A stretch of 64,000 nucleotides of DNA from UBA1764 sp045616685 (GCA_045616685.1 JAZLHF010000014.1:1-64000); one strand, 5' to 3'; numbered from the stretch's first letter, positions 7,330 to 15,958 are shown. Numbers and translations are program-made. The notes: generated from the letters alone by a model not told the origin.

Positions 7330-8202
7330 ATGAACACAGACTTTTTAGCCGAACAAGTTCAAGGAAGGCTATTGCAATTTAATAAAGCAATATCAGAGGA
7401 AGGGTTCCTCTCTTACGCTCCGGAAAATATTAAAAAATACGCCGGAGAGCTTGATATTGCCTTTAAAAAGCTCACAAAAGCTAGAGATGAACTACTTAAA
7501 GGGTTGAGTGAAAAAGATCTGAGGCAGCCAATAAACTTCTATATAGGACTTGAAGAATATCAATATGCTATGCTAGCAACAACAATAACTATGTTTTTAC
7601 AAGAGAAAAGCATTCCGTATGAAACGCTGCAACCATATGTAGAATCCAGAGGAACCAGATATATGCCAAAAGTCGATGCCGGCAGCTTTCTTCAAGCCGT
7701 GCTGGATGCAAATGAAGATCAACAAAAAAATGGAAGCTGGGATGGACAAAAAGTTGCACTATGGATGGTGCAAACTATAAATGGAATAGCAGAAAATCCG
7801 GTCAAATACAGATATGAAAATCTGTTCCAAAAGTGCTATGCAATCCTGCTAATAATATCGGCCGCAAAATTAAATATTCGAATTTGTAAGCAATGCGAGA
7901 AACCATTCATTACAAAAGATCCAAGAATTAGATACTGCAGTCAGGAATGTAAACTAAAGCAAAAGCAGCAAGCCATGCAGCTTAAAAGATCAGGGATATA
8001 CGCAGAGCGCGAAGCAATACGGAATATATACCGAAAACGAGAAACTTTTGAATATGGGCAAAATAAAGCTATTTCCAAGAAAGAATATGAACAATTCGAA
8101 CAAAAGCTACTCGAAAAGCTAAGAAAAGGGGAAATAAGCGAAGAAGAATGTTTAGAAAAGTTCAAGGAAATGCATAAAAAAATTGTACAAAAAAATTGTT
8201 GA
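7330..8202 (+). CDS. Hypothetical protein with a Cys4 zinc finger
   Basis: The 290-residue protein has a largely helical N-terminal part (about 1-175) and then a zinc-finger-like segment with two cysteine pairs, CKQC and CSQEC, separated by 13 residues (about 180-205). After it comes a long charged, probably coiled-coil tail (about 215-285). The order resembles clostridial proteins of the DUF6076 kind, but I cannot confirm that family. It is divergently transcribed from rep and has no ribosome binding site, consistent with a leaderless start. A DNA- or RNA-binding regulator of the element is plausible. Confidence 0.6.
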   Translation: MNTDFLAEQVQGRLLQFNKAISEEGFLSYAPENIKKYAGELDIAFKKLTKARDELLKGLSEKDLRQPINFYIGLEEYQYAMLATTITMFLQEKSIPYETLQPYVESRGTRYMPKVDAGSFLQAVLDANEDQQKNGSWDGQKVALWMVQTINGIAENPVKYRYENLFQKCYAILLIISAAKLNIRICKQCEKPFITKDPRIRYCSQECKLKQKQQAMQLKRSGIYAEREAIRNIYRKRETFEYGQNKAISKKEYEQFEQKLLEKLRKGEISEEECLEKFKEMHKKIVQKNC

Positions 8203-8227
8203 CAAATTAGTCTCTTTCATGTATTCT
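8199..8227 (+). promoter_or_regulatory. SigA-type promoter for the small membrane/HEPN pair
   Basis: TTGACA (8199-8204), a 17-base gap and TATTCT (8222-8227). The -35 overlaps the last codons of the preceding gene, so the downstream pair has its own strong promoter. Confidence 0.78.
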
Positions 8228-8269
8228 GTAGTACTTCATATTTTTAAAGAGTATTGAAAGGGATTAAAG

Positions 8270-8485
8270 ATGAAAAACACAAACAACATTACAAAAGCAG
8301 CAAAAGAAATAGTAAAGCTACCAGCATTTAAAGATATGCTAACAAAATTAGATGGGAACAATATAACAACAATATTTTCAACGACCTTAATTTGTGGAAC
8401 TATTTTTTACGCAATAGCAAATAAAGCCCATGTGGAATATTCAAATGGCAAATCTAAAATAATAATAGGTTATGCAAATAGTTAA
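8270..8485 (+). CDS. Small single-helix membrane protein
   Basis: This is a 71-residue protein with a basic helical N-terminus (about 1-30), one hydrophobic helix (about 33-50, rich in T, I, F and A) and a short polar tail. AAAGGGATTAAAG precedes the ATG. It shares 14 bases with the next gene, so the two are translationally coupled and driven by the promoter at 8199-8227. I do not recognise the family. Its pairing with a HEPN-motif protein suggests either an antitoxin-like or a membrane-targeting partner. Confidence 0.65.
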   Translation: MKNTNNITKAAKEIVKLPAFKDMLTKLDGNNITTIFSTTLICGTIFYAIANKAHVEYSNGKSKIIIGYANS

Positions 8486-9773
8486 ACGTGACGAGACAAA
8501 TATGAATAATGATTTACTATACCAAGAACATTTTGAGGCACTATATAACACTATAGCTCAAAACAAAAATAACTTCGAGGCTGCACAACAAGTGTATTTT
8601 GCAACACCATTACATATCCTTGGAGATTCAAATGGTTCGATTTATAATACAATAAATTTAGGAAGCCAACGATCAATACAAACCCAAAGCTGTCTGTTAT
8701 TTAAGCAATTGGCAGCTAAATGCAATCCAAAGCTGAAAAATGTTAGTAACGATAATACATTAGATGATCTTACCATTTTTACAAAAACTGAAAACAAAGA
8801 AACAATCCTATATAAGCTAATAACATCGCCATACGCAATAATTAAAAACTACAGCAATCTACTTGAAAAATATAATGCCCAAAAAATATATGCATTTAGT
8901 TTACATACTATAACAGACAATGATGAAGTAGGTACAACATGGAAAAGAGAAGCCATGCGAAGGCAGAACGGAAATGTTAAATATATTAGCATTATAGATT
9001 TATTCGACGAGTTTGGGACACAAGAACATAAAACTTATATTAAATACCTGTTCGAATTTAACGCAAAAATACAAAAATTGATTGGATATAGTACAATTGT
9101 TAAGCCGTCCGAAGAAAGCCTAATCAAATTTAAAGAAGATCGCTTACAATACATTATTAATTACAACTATAATATTAATGATTACCCGAACATAAAAAGG
9201 CAGATAGAAATATTGAAGGGAAACTTCATCCAAAGAGGTCTGTATTTAAACCTGCTAAATGATACTTTATTTTCTGAAAGCTATATTAGCGCAGAATGGT
9301 ATTATTACAATTTTGCTAATATAGAAGGAATAGAACAAACCGCAACAATCGTTGGGTATTTAAAATCAGTAGAGCAGCTTCTATATAAAATAACAATGTT
9401 ACATATAAATGATGATCAACAAACTAGGACGCTAAGATCTACCGAAAAATACCGTAAAGAAGAAGGAAACAAGCCTTATGCTCGTTTAACAAGTGCGAAT
9501 CTAAAAAATGGTTATCTCGACACAACCCTTGGCAGTTTAATTAAATACTTAGGATATAATAAAAACAATGATTTATGGAATGTCGACGAATTAGCCCAAA
9601 AAGAAATCGCTACAATATTAAATGAGTATAGAGATAAATGCCGCAATGAGCTACTGCACATCGATAACATCTATAGAGCTGAAGATATTGAGAAAATACG
9701 CTCAAAAGTATATCTCATATACTTTCTTGTTTTAGGAGGATGCAAAATACCAAACAAAGAAACATTAATATAA
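8472..9773 (+). CDS. HEPN-motif protein, candidate defence RNase
   Basis: The 433-residue protein has no family I can name across most of its length. Its C-terminal part, from about residue 295, is all-helical. It contains a GYLKSVEQLLYKI-type helix, a TLGSLIKYL helix and finally RDKCRNELLHID near residue 400. RNELLH fits the RNxxxH form of the HEPN catalytic motif of RNases such as abortive-infection proteins, Cas13 and RnlA. The first ATG overlaps the small membrane protein gene; an alternative ATG at 8502 exists, and neither has a strong ribosome binding site. The RNase role is inference from the motif and the setting. Confidence 0.65.
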   Translation: MQIVKRDETNMNNDLLYQEHFEALYNTIAQNKNNFEAAQQVYFATPLHILGDSNGSIYNTINLGSQRSIQTQSCLLFKQLAAKCNPKLKNVSNDNTLDDLTIFTKTENKETILYKLITSPYAIIKNYSNLLEKYNAQKIYAFSLHTITDNDEVGTTWKREAMRRQNGNVKYISIIDLFDEFGTQEHKTYIKYLFEFNAKIQKLIGYSTIVKPSEESLIKFKEDRLQYIINYNYNINDYPNIKRQIEILKGNFIQRGLYLNLLNDTLFSESYISAEWYYYNFANIEGIEQTATIVGYLKSVEQLLYKITMLHINDDQQTRTLRSTEKYRKEEGNKPYARLTSANLKNGYLDTTLGSLIKYLGYNKNNDLWNVDELAQKEIATILNEYRDKCRNELLHIDNIYRAEDIEKIRSKVYLIYFLVLGGCKIPNKETLI

Positions 9774-9775
9774 AT

Positions 9776-9878
9776 GCAGCATCTGGCAGAATTGCTAACG
9801 CAATTCCGGCAGATGCTGCAGGCATTCTTGCAGAGTGCTTCGCACCCTGCGCCTCCGGACCGCTTTCAGCCGCTCGAA
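9776..9878 (+). repeat. Three-hairpin interspersed repeat, copy B
   Basis: It starts two bases after the stop codon of the HEPN-motif gene. Hairpin 1 is 9776-9819, with arms matching copy A but with paired changes (CC/GG to TC/GA and a C-A mismatch turned into A-T). Hairpin 2 is 9830-9850. Hairpin 3 (9854-9878) is partly decayed. It sits between convergent genes. Confidence 0.85.
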
Positions 9879-9901
9879 TAAATTCTTTAATACGATAATT
9901 A

Positions 9902-10924
9902 TTAAGTCAATTTATTCATATCTACATCAAGTCCAGCTGCTTTCATGTTTTTGCATAATTGAATTTTCCAACCGTCTTGATCATCCATATCAGTATAAAT
10001 CACACCATCAATATCTCCCGGTTTTTCAACCTTACCTTTAACCAAGGCTGTTACCCGTTCTCTACCAATGGCACCTATCAACAATCCGTGCTCAAAAACA
10101 ACGTTTTGTCTTGCTCTATATTGATTGCATGATTCTGGAGAATTTTTATCACGCCCCAAATCACATTCAGTATATAAAACTATTGCATATGCTGCGTTAG
10201 ATGTATACTTTTCAAGTTTCTCGATAATAGTTTTACCCTCGTCTGGCTTCTCATGTAAAATGACAGCTCTAAGACCTAATTGTTCAACGGTTCGCGCCAC
10301 AATAATTTTTGCCTCATTATCATGACCATGAATGATAAACACATCTGAACCATACTTTTTCACATTATCACCATTTACCTTCTTGAAATATTTGCGTGAA
10401 TTTTCATGTATTAAATTACATTTTGCAACAACAGAGTAGAATATTTTTTCATCATCGTACCCATTAAACTGATCTAGTTCCAGCAGCAATTCAGTAATGG
10501 TATCATCAGGGGTCATCTCTCTTAATAAATATTTAAGATTCTCTCTCCACTCAATAAAAACATTTGATGTATAAATCGTTTTTATTCCACCAAACATTTC
10601 AGTAAATTCTTTCTTTATATCTTCAATTCGGCTTATTAGACACGCTAACCTTTCTTCGCGGTCATTCAAACTATCAGTTGCATCTAACAGAAATGTTTTT
10701 AAACGCGCTGCTGCGCTTCTTAATTCATTGCGGTAATCACACTCATACCCTGGCACGGTGACTTTTGCCACAGGACACACTTCTTTAGCAAAATTTGTAT
10801 CGTAGCGAGAATATTTCGCTACGATTTCTCTAATCAAAGATTCTGAACCATTAACTTCTGAATGGCCATTGCATCTTTCAATGTCTCTTTCAATTTCTTT
10901 TCTCAGTCCTTCTGAAATATCCAT
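9902..10924 (-). CDS. TIR-like nucleotide-binding protein, probable defence effector
   Basis: The 340-residue protein has an N-terminal helical region (about 1-190) and a C-terminal TIR-like domain of the predicted nucleotide-binding (CAP12/PycTIR, PF10137-type) group, about 190-335. Landmarks are VFIIHGHD at the first strand, LGLRAVILHEKPDEGKT, YAIVLYTECDLGRD, and RQNVVFEHGLLIG with the helix glutamate typical of NAD-cleaving TIR domains. Members of this group act as NADase effectors in anti-phage systems. It lies 31 bases downstream of the AAA ATPase gene on the same strand. No cyclase gene is seen, so the trigger is unknown. Confidence 0.82.
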   Translation of the reverse strand: MDISEGLRKEIERDIERCNGHSEVNGSESLIREIVAKYSRYDTNFAKEVCPVAKVTVPGYECDYRNELRSAAARLKTFLLDATDSLNDREERLACLISRIEDIKKEFTEMFGGIKTIYTSNVFIEWRENLKYLLREMTPDDTITELLLELDQFNGYDDEKIFYSVVAKCNLIHENSRKYFKKVNGDNVKKYGSDVFIIHGHDNEAKIIVARTVEQLGLRAVILHEKPDEGKTIIEKLEKYTSNAAYAIVLYTECDLGRDKNSPESCNQYRARQNVVFEHGLLIGAIGRERVTALVKGKVEKPGDIDGVIYTDMDDQDGWKIQLCKNMKAAGLDVDMNKLT

Positions 10925-10955
10925 ATTTTAAAAACCTCTAATCAGCTTCACAAAA

Positions 10956-12278
10956 TCAATATAAACTGTCAAGTAAAAAATCAAACAAATTTATTGATTG
11001 TATTCCATATTCATCATTTCTTGAATTGATATTGTCTTTTGTAATAATAATCTTTTCGAATGAATCATCTATATATGATAGCGAGTTCTTTTCTTGCTTT
11101 GATTTTTCTACATTTGAAACAGAAAGAGCAGATTGAATATATAATTTCTGATCGGCCTTTGTAGCAATAAAATCTACTTCATAAGCTTTGCATTGATAGA
11201 TGTTTTTTCCATTTTTGTCAAGTTTGTCAGTCTTCTCATTAATACTTACTTCTCCGACATCAACATTAAAGCCTCTATAGCGCAACTCATTATAGATAAT
11301 ATTTTCCATAATATGAGTTTCTTCAGTCTGCCTAAAATTCAATCTGGCATTACGAACGCCGATATCCTCGAAGTATACTTTATATGGGGATCCAATGTAC
11401 TTACGACCTTTGATACTATACTTTTTGACTTTTGATATTAAAAAAGCATCTTCAAAGTATTTAAGGAATTTATTGATTGTATCATCACTAACATCCTTTT
11501 TCTTAACACTTTTAAAAGTATCAACCAATTTAGTCGGGCTAACAAGTGATCCAATAGAAGATGCAAAGACATCAAACAAATCAGCTAAATCAGATGTTTT
11601 TCTAACTCCATTATGAACAATAATATCTTTCAAATAAGTTTCTTCACAAAGACCCTTAAGATATTCAGAACGAGCTTCAAAACTTGGCATTAGTGCAACA
11701 AGTGGAATTCCACCGGTTTCAATATAATCTTTCCATGCATTTTCCGGAGATAACCCCAAGCCTCCTACATATTCGCTGAACGACAGTGGAAGGACATGGA
11801 CAACAGAACCTCTTCCTTTAAATTCAGTTGCTATATCCGAAGATAAGAACTTAGAGTTTGATCCCGTTACATATACATCGAAGTTCTTGTGACGAAGATA
11901 GCTATTAAGTGTTCCAACGAAATTATCTAGTAATTGAACTTCATCTAAGAGCAAATAGAAATCGTCATTATCATTCGTAAGTGAAGAGATATACTTTCTA
12001 AATTTTTGAGAATTGATTTTATAGTTTCCCTTAGAATCAAACAGTTTAGTATCTTGATTTGGCAGGAAATCCTCTAACTTATCAATATCTTCATCCATAT
12101 CAAAAGCAAATTGAATGATATGTTTAGAATCTACGCCATCAGAAAGAAGTTTGTCTTTAAACAGCTCATTAATAATAAAAGATTTGCCTGCACGCCTGCT
12201 GCCGGTAATAACCTTTATCATTCCATTATGTTTTCGTTCTTCTAATTGCTTAACATATTTTTCTCTTTGAAATACCAT
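10956..12278 (-). CDS. AAA ATPase with DUF4143 C-terminal domain
   Basis: The 440-residue protein carries Walker A (ITGSRRAGKS, about residue 26-34) and Walker B (FYLLLDEVQLL), then a C-terminal DUF4143-type domain from about 205, with a restriction-endonuclease-like VDFIAT segment near 375. This is the AAA_14/DUF4143 family, widespread and often found on mobile DNA; its role is unclear. AGAGG precedes ATG 12278. A strong promoter and an inverted repeat lie upstream. It is the first gene of a two-gene unit with the TIR-like protein. Confidence 0.85.
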   Translation of the reverse strand: MVFQREKYVKQLEERKHNGMIKVITGSRRAGKSFIINELFKDKLLSDGVDSKHIIQFAFDMDEDIDKLEDFLPNQDTKLFDSKGNYKINSQKFRKYISSLTNDNDDFYLLLDEVQLLDNFVGTLNSYLRHKNFDVYVTGSNSKFLSSDIATEFKGRGSVVHVLPLSFSEYVGGLGLSPENAWKDYIETGGIPLVALMPSFEARSEYLKGLCEETYLKDIIVHNGVRKTSDLADLFDVFASSIGSLVSPTKLVDTFKSVKKKDVSDDTINKFLKYFEDAFLISKVKKYSIKGRKYIGSPYKVYFEDIGVRNARLNFRQTEETHIMENIIYNELRYRGFNVDVGEVSINEKTDKLDKNGKNIYQCKAYEVDFIATKADQKLYIQSALSVSNVEKSKQEKNSLSYIDDSFEKIIITKDNINSRNDEYGIQSINLFDFLLDSLY

Positions 12279-12297
12279 AATAACCTCTAAAACACTT

Positions 12298-12338
12298 CTA
12301 TTCGAAATTTATCATAGTCTTTGGATATTTTCGAATAG
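12298..12338 (-). promoter_or_regulatory. Inverted repeat over the transcription start of the AAA-TIR unit
   Basis: CTATTCGAAA (12298-12307) and TTTCGAATAG (12329-12338) form a perfect 10-bp inverted repeat with a 21-base gap. It starts right after the -10 box. It may be an operator or a leader hairpin. Confidence 0.5.
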
Positions 12339-12367
12339 ATTATACCATAGACGAAACTGCTCATCAA
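12339..12367 (-). promoter_or_regulatory. SigA-type promoter for the AAA-TIR unit
   Basis: On the minus strand, TTGATG (12367-12362) and TATAAT (12344-12339) are 17 bases apart. The start codon at 12278 lies about 55 bases downstream of the expected start. Confidence 0.78.
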
Positions 12368-12423
12368 TAGAAAAAAATTGGATATGCCTAGCAAAATCAT
12401 TACTTTCTTTTGCAACTAATAAG

Positions 12424-12527
12424 GCAGCCTCTGACCGAATTGCAAAAGCAATTCCGACAGAAGCTGCCAATATGTCTTGCAGCGTGCTACGCACCCTGCG
12501 TCTCCGAGCCGCTTTCAGCCGCTCGGA
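12424..12527 (+). repeat. Three-hairpin interspersed repeat, copy C
   Basis: Hairpin 1 is 12424-12467, hairpin 2 is 12479-12499 and hairpin 3 is 12503-12527 (TCCGAGC against GCTCGGA, perfect). Same plus-strand orientation as copies A and B. It lies 30 bases beyond the end of the minus-strand specificity gene and upstream of the AAA promoter. Confidence 0.85.
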
Positions 12528-12557
12528 CTAAATCTGCTTATAAGAGTATTAAATTAT

Positions 12558-13754
12558 TTACTTATTCTTCTTGCTTTTACCATATTCAACTGCTGGTACA
12601 TCTTCTGCAACCCGAAGTTCAACAGGCTTTGGAATACTGTAAACTACAGGTTTGTCTTTGAAGCTTACGCGTTGATACAGTGACATCTTGCGTTGAGAAT
12701 ATAGAACAACATCTTTGATTGCAGTTTTAACTATTGCTGAAACAAATAATTCAATTAATTCAAAATCGATTTCATTATCCTTCACTGGCAACTGAATAAA
12801 TTGTTCTTTTAAAGTATTCCATCCACCAAATTTGTTCTTATATGAGTAGATTGGTAAATCAGTTATTTTATTTATACTTTGAACCATAAACAAATACTGT
12901 CTAAACGAAAGCGTTCTGTTCTCATCTTTCCATCTAATTGCATATGCATCCGACAATACAGTAAATTCGCGTGATTGATAATACGCTCTATAAACATCGC
13001 TGTTTGATGGTACTGTAATAACATGTTTCAATATCGTAGCGCCTACTCTAGGTGCATAGTAATTCAAGCCCTGATTATGGAAGCTTGATGTTAAGCAAGG
13101 TAACACATTATTACCAGATGGCGCAGTAGGCAAATCTTTTGCTTTATACGGCAACTTTGTTGTTTTAAGCTTTGTAAATAATTGTTCAGCTTTAAATTCG
13201 CGCCACTCAGAATTATAAATTTGAATTAAAGCATTCTCCTCCTCATCCGTTAGTTCGTAATTATCCAATCCAGTTACCTTTAGATATGCTTCTAGCTCCG
13301 CTACCCGCTGCGCTTCTAGCTCCGCTATCCGCTGCGCTTCTAGCTCCGCTATAAATGATTCAATAAAATCAAAATCAATCCACTTATTATTCGTAGGTAG
13401 ATAAATTTCTAAATCTTTTATTTTAGCCCACGAGCACATATTATCGAAACCATATTTATCTTTAATAAAAGCAAGCGCCCCAGCGAAAAATATTCCGTGA
13501 GATTCCGATAATACCACTTTTGGGTTTAAAGAAAATACTCTAGCATGCGTGACCATTTTATAGCGAAAATTTCTATAAAACGCATTCCCAAACATATCAA
13601 CGGTTATAGTACCTGCATCAAAAACTTTTGCTTTTACTGAAGTGCGGCCTAACAATCCATTATTTGCAACACCAGCAGTTACTACCCATTCGCCTCGATT
13701 ATCAATATCCGTCTTTTGAATATCGGTGTCTCCAGAATAGCTATTAAACAGCAT
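12558..13754 (-). CDS. Restriction-modification specificity subunit (HsdS/BcgIB-like)
   Basis: Two target-recognition regions (about 1-110 and 180-330) are separated by a helical spacer with two and a half copies of an 8-residue repeat AELEAQR(I/V). A second long helix follows near the C-terminus. This is the two-TRD layout of specificity subunits. Matching N-terminal residues (VEWGGYKLE) are encoded in the same frame upstream of ATG 13754, up to a TGA at 13827-13829, but no ATG, GTG or TTG is available there. The true start is therefore uncertain, or has been damaged. It follows the RM subunit gene, whose stop is at 13811. Confidence 0.8.
   Translation of the reverse strand: MLFNSYSGDTDIQKTDIDNRGEWVVTAGVANNGLLGRTSVKAKVFDAGTITVDMFGNAFYRNFRYKMVTHARVFSLNPKVVLSESHGIFFAGALAFIKDKYGFDNMCSWAKIKDLEIYLPTNNKWIDFDFIESFIAELEAQRIAELEAQRVAELEAYLKVTGLDNYELTDEEENALIQIYNSEWREFKAEQLFTKLKTTKLPYKAKDLPTAPSGNNVLPCLTSSFHNQGLNYYAPRVGATILKHVITVPSNSDVYRAYYQSREFTVLSDAYAIRWKDENRTLSFRQYLFMVQSINKITDLPIYSYKNKFGGWNTLKEQFIQLPVKDNEIDFELIELFVSAIVKTAIKDVVLYSQRKMSLYQRVSFKDKPVVYSIPKPVELRVAEDVPAVEYGKSKKNK
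13289..13352 (-). repeat. 24-bp tandem repeat inside the specificity gene
   Basis: Two full and one partial (16-base) copies of a 24-base unit starting GCTTCTAGCTCCGCTA on the plus strand. It encodes the AELEAQR(I/V) repeat in the helical spacer between the two recognition domains. Only one base differs between the two full units. Confidence 0.85.
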
Positions 13755-13810
13755 CTCTAACTTATATCCGCCCCACTCAACTGTATTGAGCTTTTTATTG
13801 AGTGAGGCCT

Positions 13811-15859
13811 CTATTTTCCCAGGCGTTCATTCTCCAAATTCTGATCTTTAAGAAGATTTGACACTTCCCACGCAAGGTAATCTGATACTGTTTTCTTAAA
13901 ATCGTTAAGTGTCGGTTTAGTATCAATAGGAGCTGTTTGATTCCAGTCCGCACCATTGCAAGGATCAATCTTACCTTCAAAATATTCTTTCTCTGTAAAT
14001 AGCTTAAGTTTGCTCTTTCCAAATCTTACTAAATCAACAACTTCCGCATAACGTTCTTTTGCACAATCTGTATCTTTAAGATTATTACTTGACTTCTTTC
14101 TATTTGTACGTGTATAACCATCATTAGAAAAGTCTATGAATTTAACAGTGTCGTCCGCCTGATGCGCTTCCCCAACTCTAAAAACATAAACATTAGTCTG
14201 CACACTAGATTTGCCTACAAATAAATCAATTGGCATCTTAATACTTGCAAGTAATGTGCTGTGCTTTAAAATATTCTGATTATATTCAACAGCTTTACCA
14301 GAACCTGCAGAGCTCTGAATAATAATAGCGGCATACCCTTTATCCATCATTGATAAAGCTCTTTCAACAAATACCATACCATTACCTTCTGCAGAATATG
14401 GAGGATTCAGCACAAATGCATTGGCAGGGAATTGCTCATTTTTCCTTCCAAAGCCGTACTTACCATCAAAATCTAATGAATCTCTATTGAGAATATTTGA
14501 GCTACCATCACCCATCAAAATCATATTAAGAATGGCTAACATATAAATGCTAGGTAATATTTCTATACCCAAAAGCTGCGTCGCTTTAATTTCTGCAGAT
14601 TTTTTAAAATATTCATCAGGAGATTTTATCTTGTTCTTTGCATCAATCAGCATTTCATTCATTGCTGCGACAAGAAGCCCCGCAGATCCAGTTGCGAAAT
14701 CCCACACGTATGAATTCATATCAACTCTTGCAAGTTTAACAAGCAATGTTGCTACATATGATGGTGTTAGAACAACATCATTCAATTTGTCCTGTGTAAA
14801 GCCAAGCCAGCTATACATTTCGTTAAAAAGCTTACCAGTAAAATCTGTTGTCAGCCCAATTTTATAATAAATACCAAGATCATCAACTATCTTAGTAAAA
14901 ACTCTCTTAAGCTGACTCTCTCCATTTTTAGGTTTATTGATATTACCATTTGTAAGAGTATTCTGAAGAGTTCTTTCAATTAAAAGTTTTTTCTCTTTTG
15001 GAAGATTCTTTTCGTTTAAAAATGCCTGAATCTTTCTGAGAATAATATCTCCATCCTTATTGCCTTCCTCTGTAGAAGATTTCAGCTCAGCCTTATCAAG
15101 GGCGGCAACTTTACCAGGGACTCCTAATGTCGCGATAATTGATGCTGCAACAAGATATACTCTATCGCTTTCTGACAAACCAGTTTCATTTTTATAGATA
15201 TCATTATTAAGCTTTACTAAGCTTGCAGAGACCTCTTTATCTCTCTGTTCCTTTAACTTATCTAATTCATCTTGAGTTAAGGATAGAGATTGGACTTTTT
15301 CGATAAAAGCATCAAAGTTTTCTGCCTTCAAAAATGAAAAATCTGAATAATCATCAATTTTTTGTCCAAGACCATAATTTGCTTTTGATACATAATAGAC
15401 GCCAATAGAATACTCTAATTCGTCTTTGCTATTTTTGGCACCTGTCATGCCTATAGCAATAATATCAGTATAATTCGTATAATGGAGCAACGCATTTGCA
15501 TAATGTACAGCTCCATTAACCGCATAAGAGTTTATATTTTTAAAATCGGGTTCATTCTTAGAAGTTTTATTGGCAATCTTACCATCACTATCAAGCTGAA
15601 TAAGCTTATCAGCATATCCCTTATATTCAATAAGTATTGGATAATAATTAAGATTTTTATCCTGAAGCAAAAGCTTAGCATCTGGTCTGTTACCACCCTT
15701 GCCTCCGCTTTTTGAATAATAATCATTTAATGCAGAATCTATTTCTTGATTTAAAGACTCTTGCTCAAGTTTATAATCAAGTTTATAGGCTTTAAGCCAA
15801 CCATTTGCTAAATCTGCAATATTTGGTTCAACAGATTGAATTTTCTTACTTTTAGCCAT
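13811..15859 (-). CDS. BcgI-like restriction-methylation subunit
   Basis: The 682-residue protein has a probable PD-(D/E)xK nuclease at the N-terminus: PDAKLLLQD followed by ILIEYKGY (about 60-80). A helical linker and an N6-adenine methyltransferase domain (about 350-620) follow, with the SAM-binding WDFATGSAG and the catalytic NPPY motif. Fusion of nuclease and methyltransferase with a separate specificity subunit is the type IIB (BcgI) layout. I chose ATG 15859, preceded by GGAG, over an ATG 15 bases upstream. It would methylate and cut one recognition site set by the next gene. It forms part of the defence cargo of the element. Confidence 0.82.
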   Translation of the reverse strand: MAKSKKIQSVEPNIADLANGWLKAYKLDYKLEQESLNQEIDSALNDYYSKSGGKGGNRPDAKLLLQDKNLNYYPILIEYKGYADKLIQLDSDGKIANKTSKNEPDFKNINSYAVNGAVHYANALLHYTNYTDIIAIGMTGAKNSKDELEYSIGVYYVSKANYGLGQKIDDYSDFSFLKAENFDAFIEKVQSLSLTQDELDKLKEQRDKEVSASLVKLNNDIYKNETGLSESDRVYLVAASIIATLGVPGKVAALDKAELKSSTEEGNKDGDIILRKIQAFLNEKNLPKEKKLLIERTLQNTLTNGNINKPKNGESQLKRVFTKIVDDLGIYYKIGLTTDFTGKLFNEMYSWLGFTQDKLNDVVLTPSYVATLLVKLARVDMNSYVWDFATGSAGLLVAAMNEMLIDAKNKIKSPDEYFKKSAEIKATQLLGIEILPSIYMLAILNMILMGDGSSNILNRDSLDFDGKYGFGRKNEQFPANAFVLNPPYSAEGNGMVFVERALSMMDKGYAAIIIQSSAGSGKAVEYNQNILKHSTLLASIKMPIDLFVGKSSVQTNVYVFRVGEAHQADDTVKFIDFSNDGYTRTNRKKSSNNLKDTDCAKERYAEVVDLVRFGKSKLKLFTEKEYFEGKIDPCNGADWNQTAPIDTKPTLNDFKKTVSDYLAWEVSNLLKDQNLENERLGK

Positions 15860-15887
15860 ACTTACTCCGATCATAAAATACTACTGA

Positions 15888-15917
15888 ATAGGGCCCGACA
15901 TCGTTGCCGAGCCCTAT
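15888..15917. other. Hairpin upstream of the RM operon
   Basis: ATAGGGC (15888-15894) pairs with GCCCTAT (15911-15917), with a further CG/CG pair inside. It lies about 30 bases before the RM start codon and could be an operator or part of a terminator. T-runs on either side are weak. Confidence 0.4.
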
Positions 15918-15958
15918 TTCTTTACTAAAACACCGCTTTCAATCATACAACATTTTTG

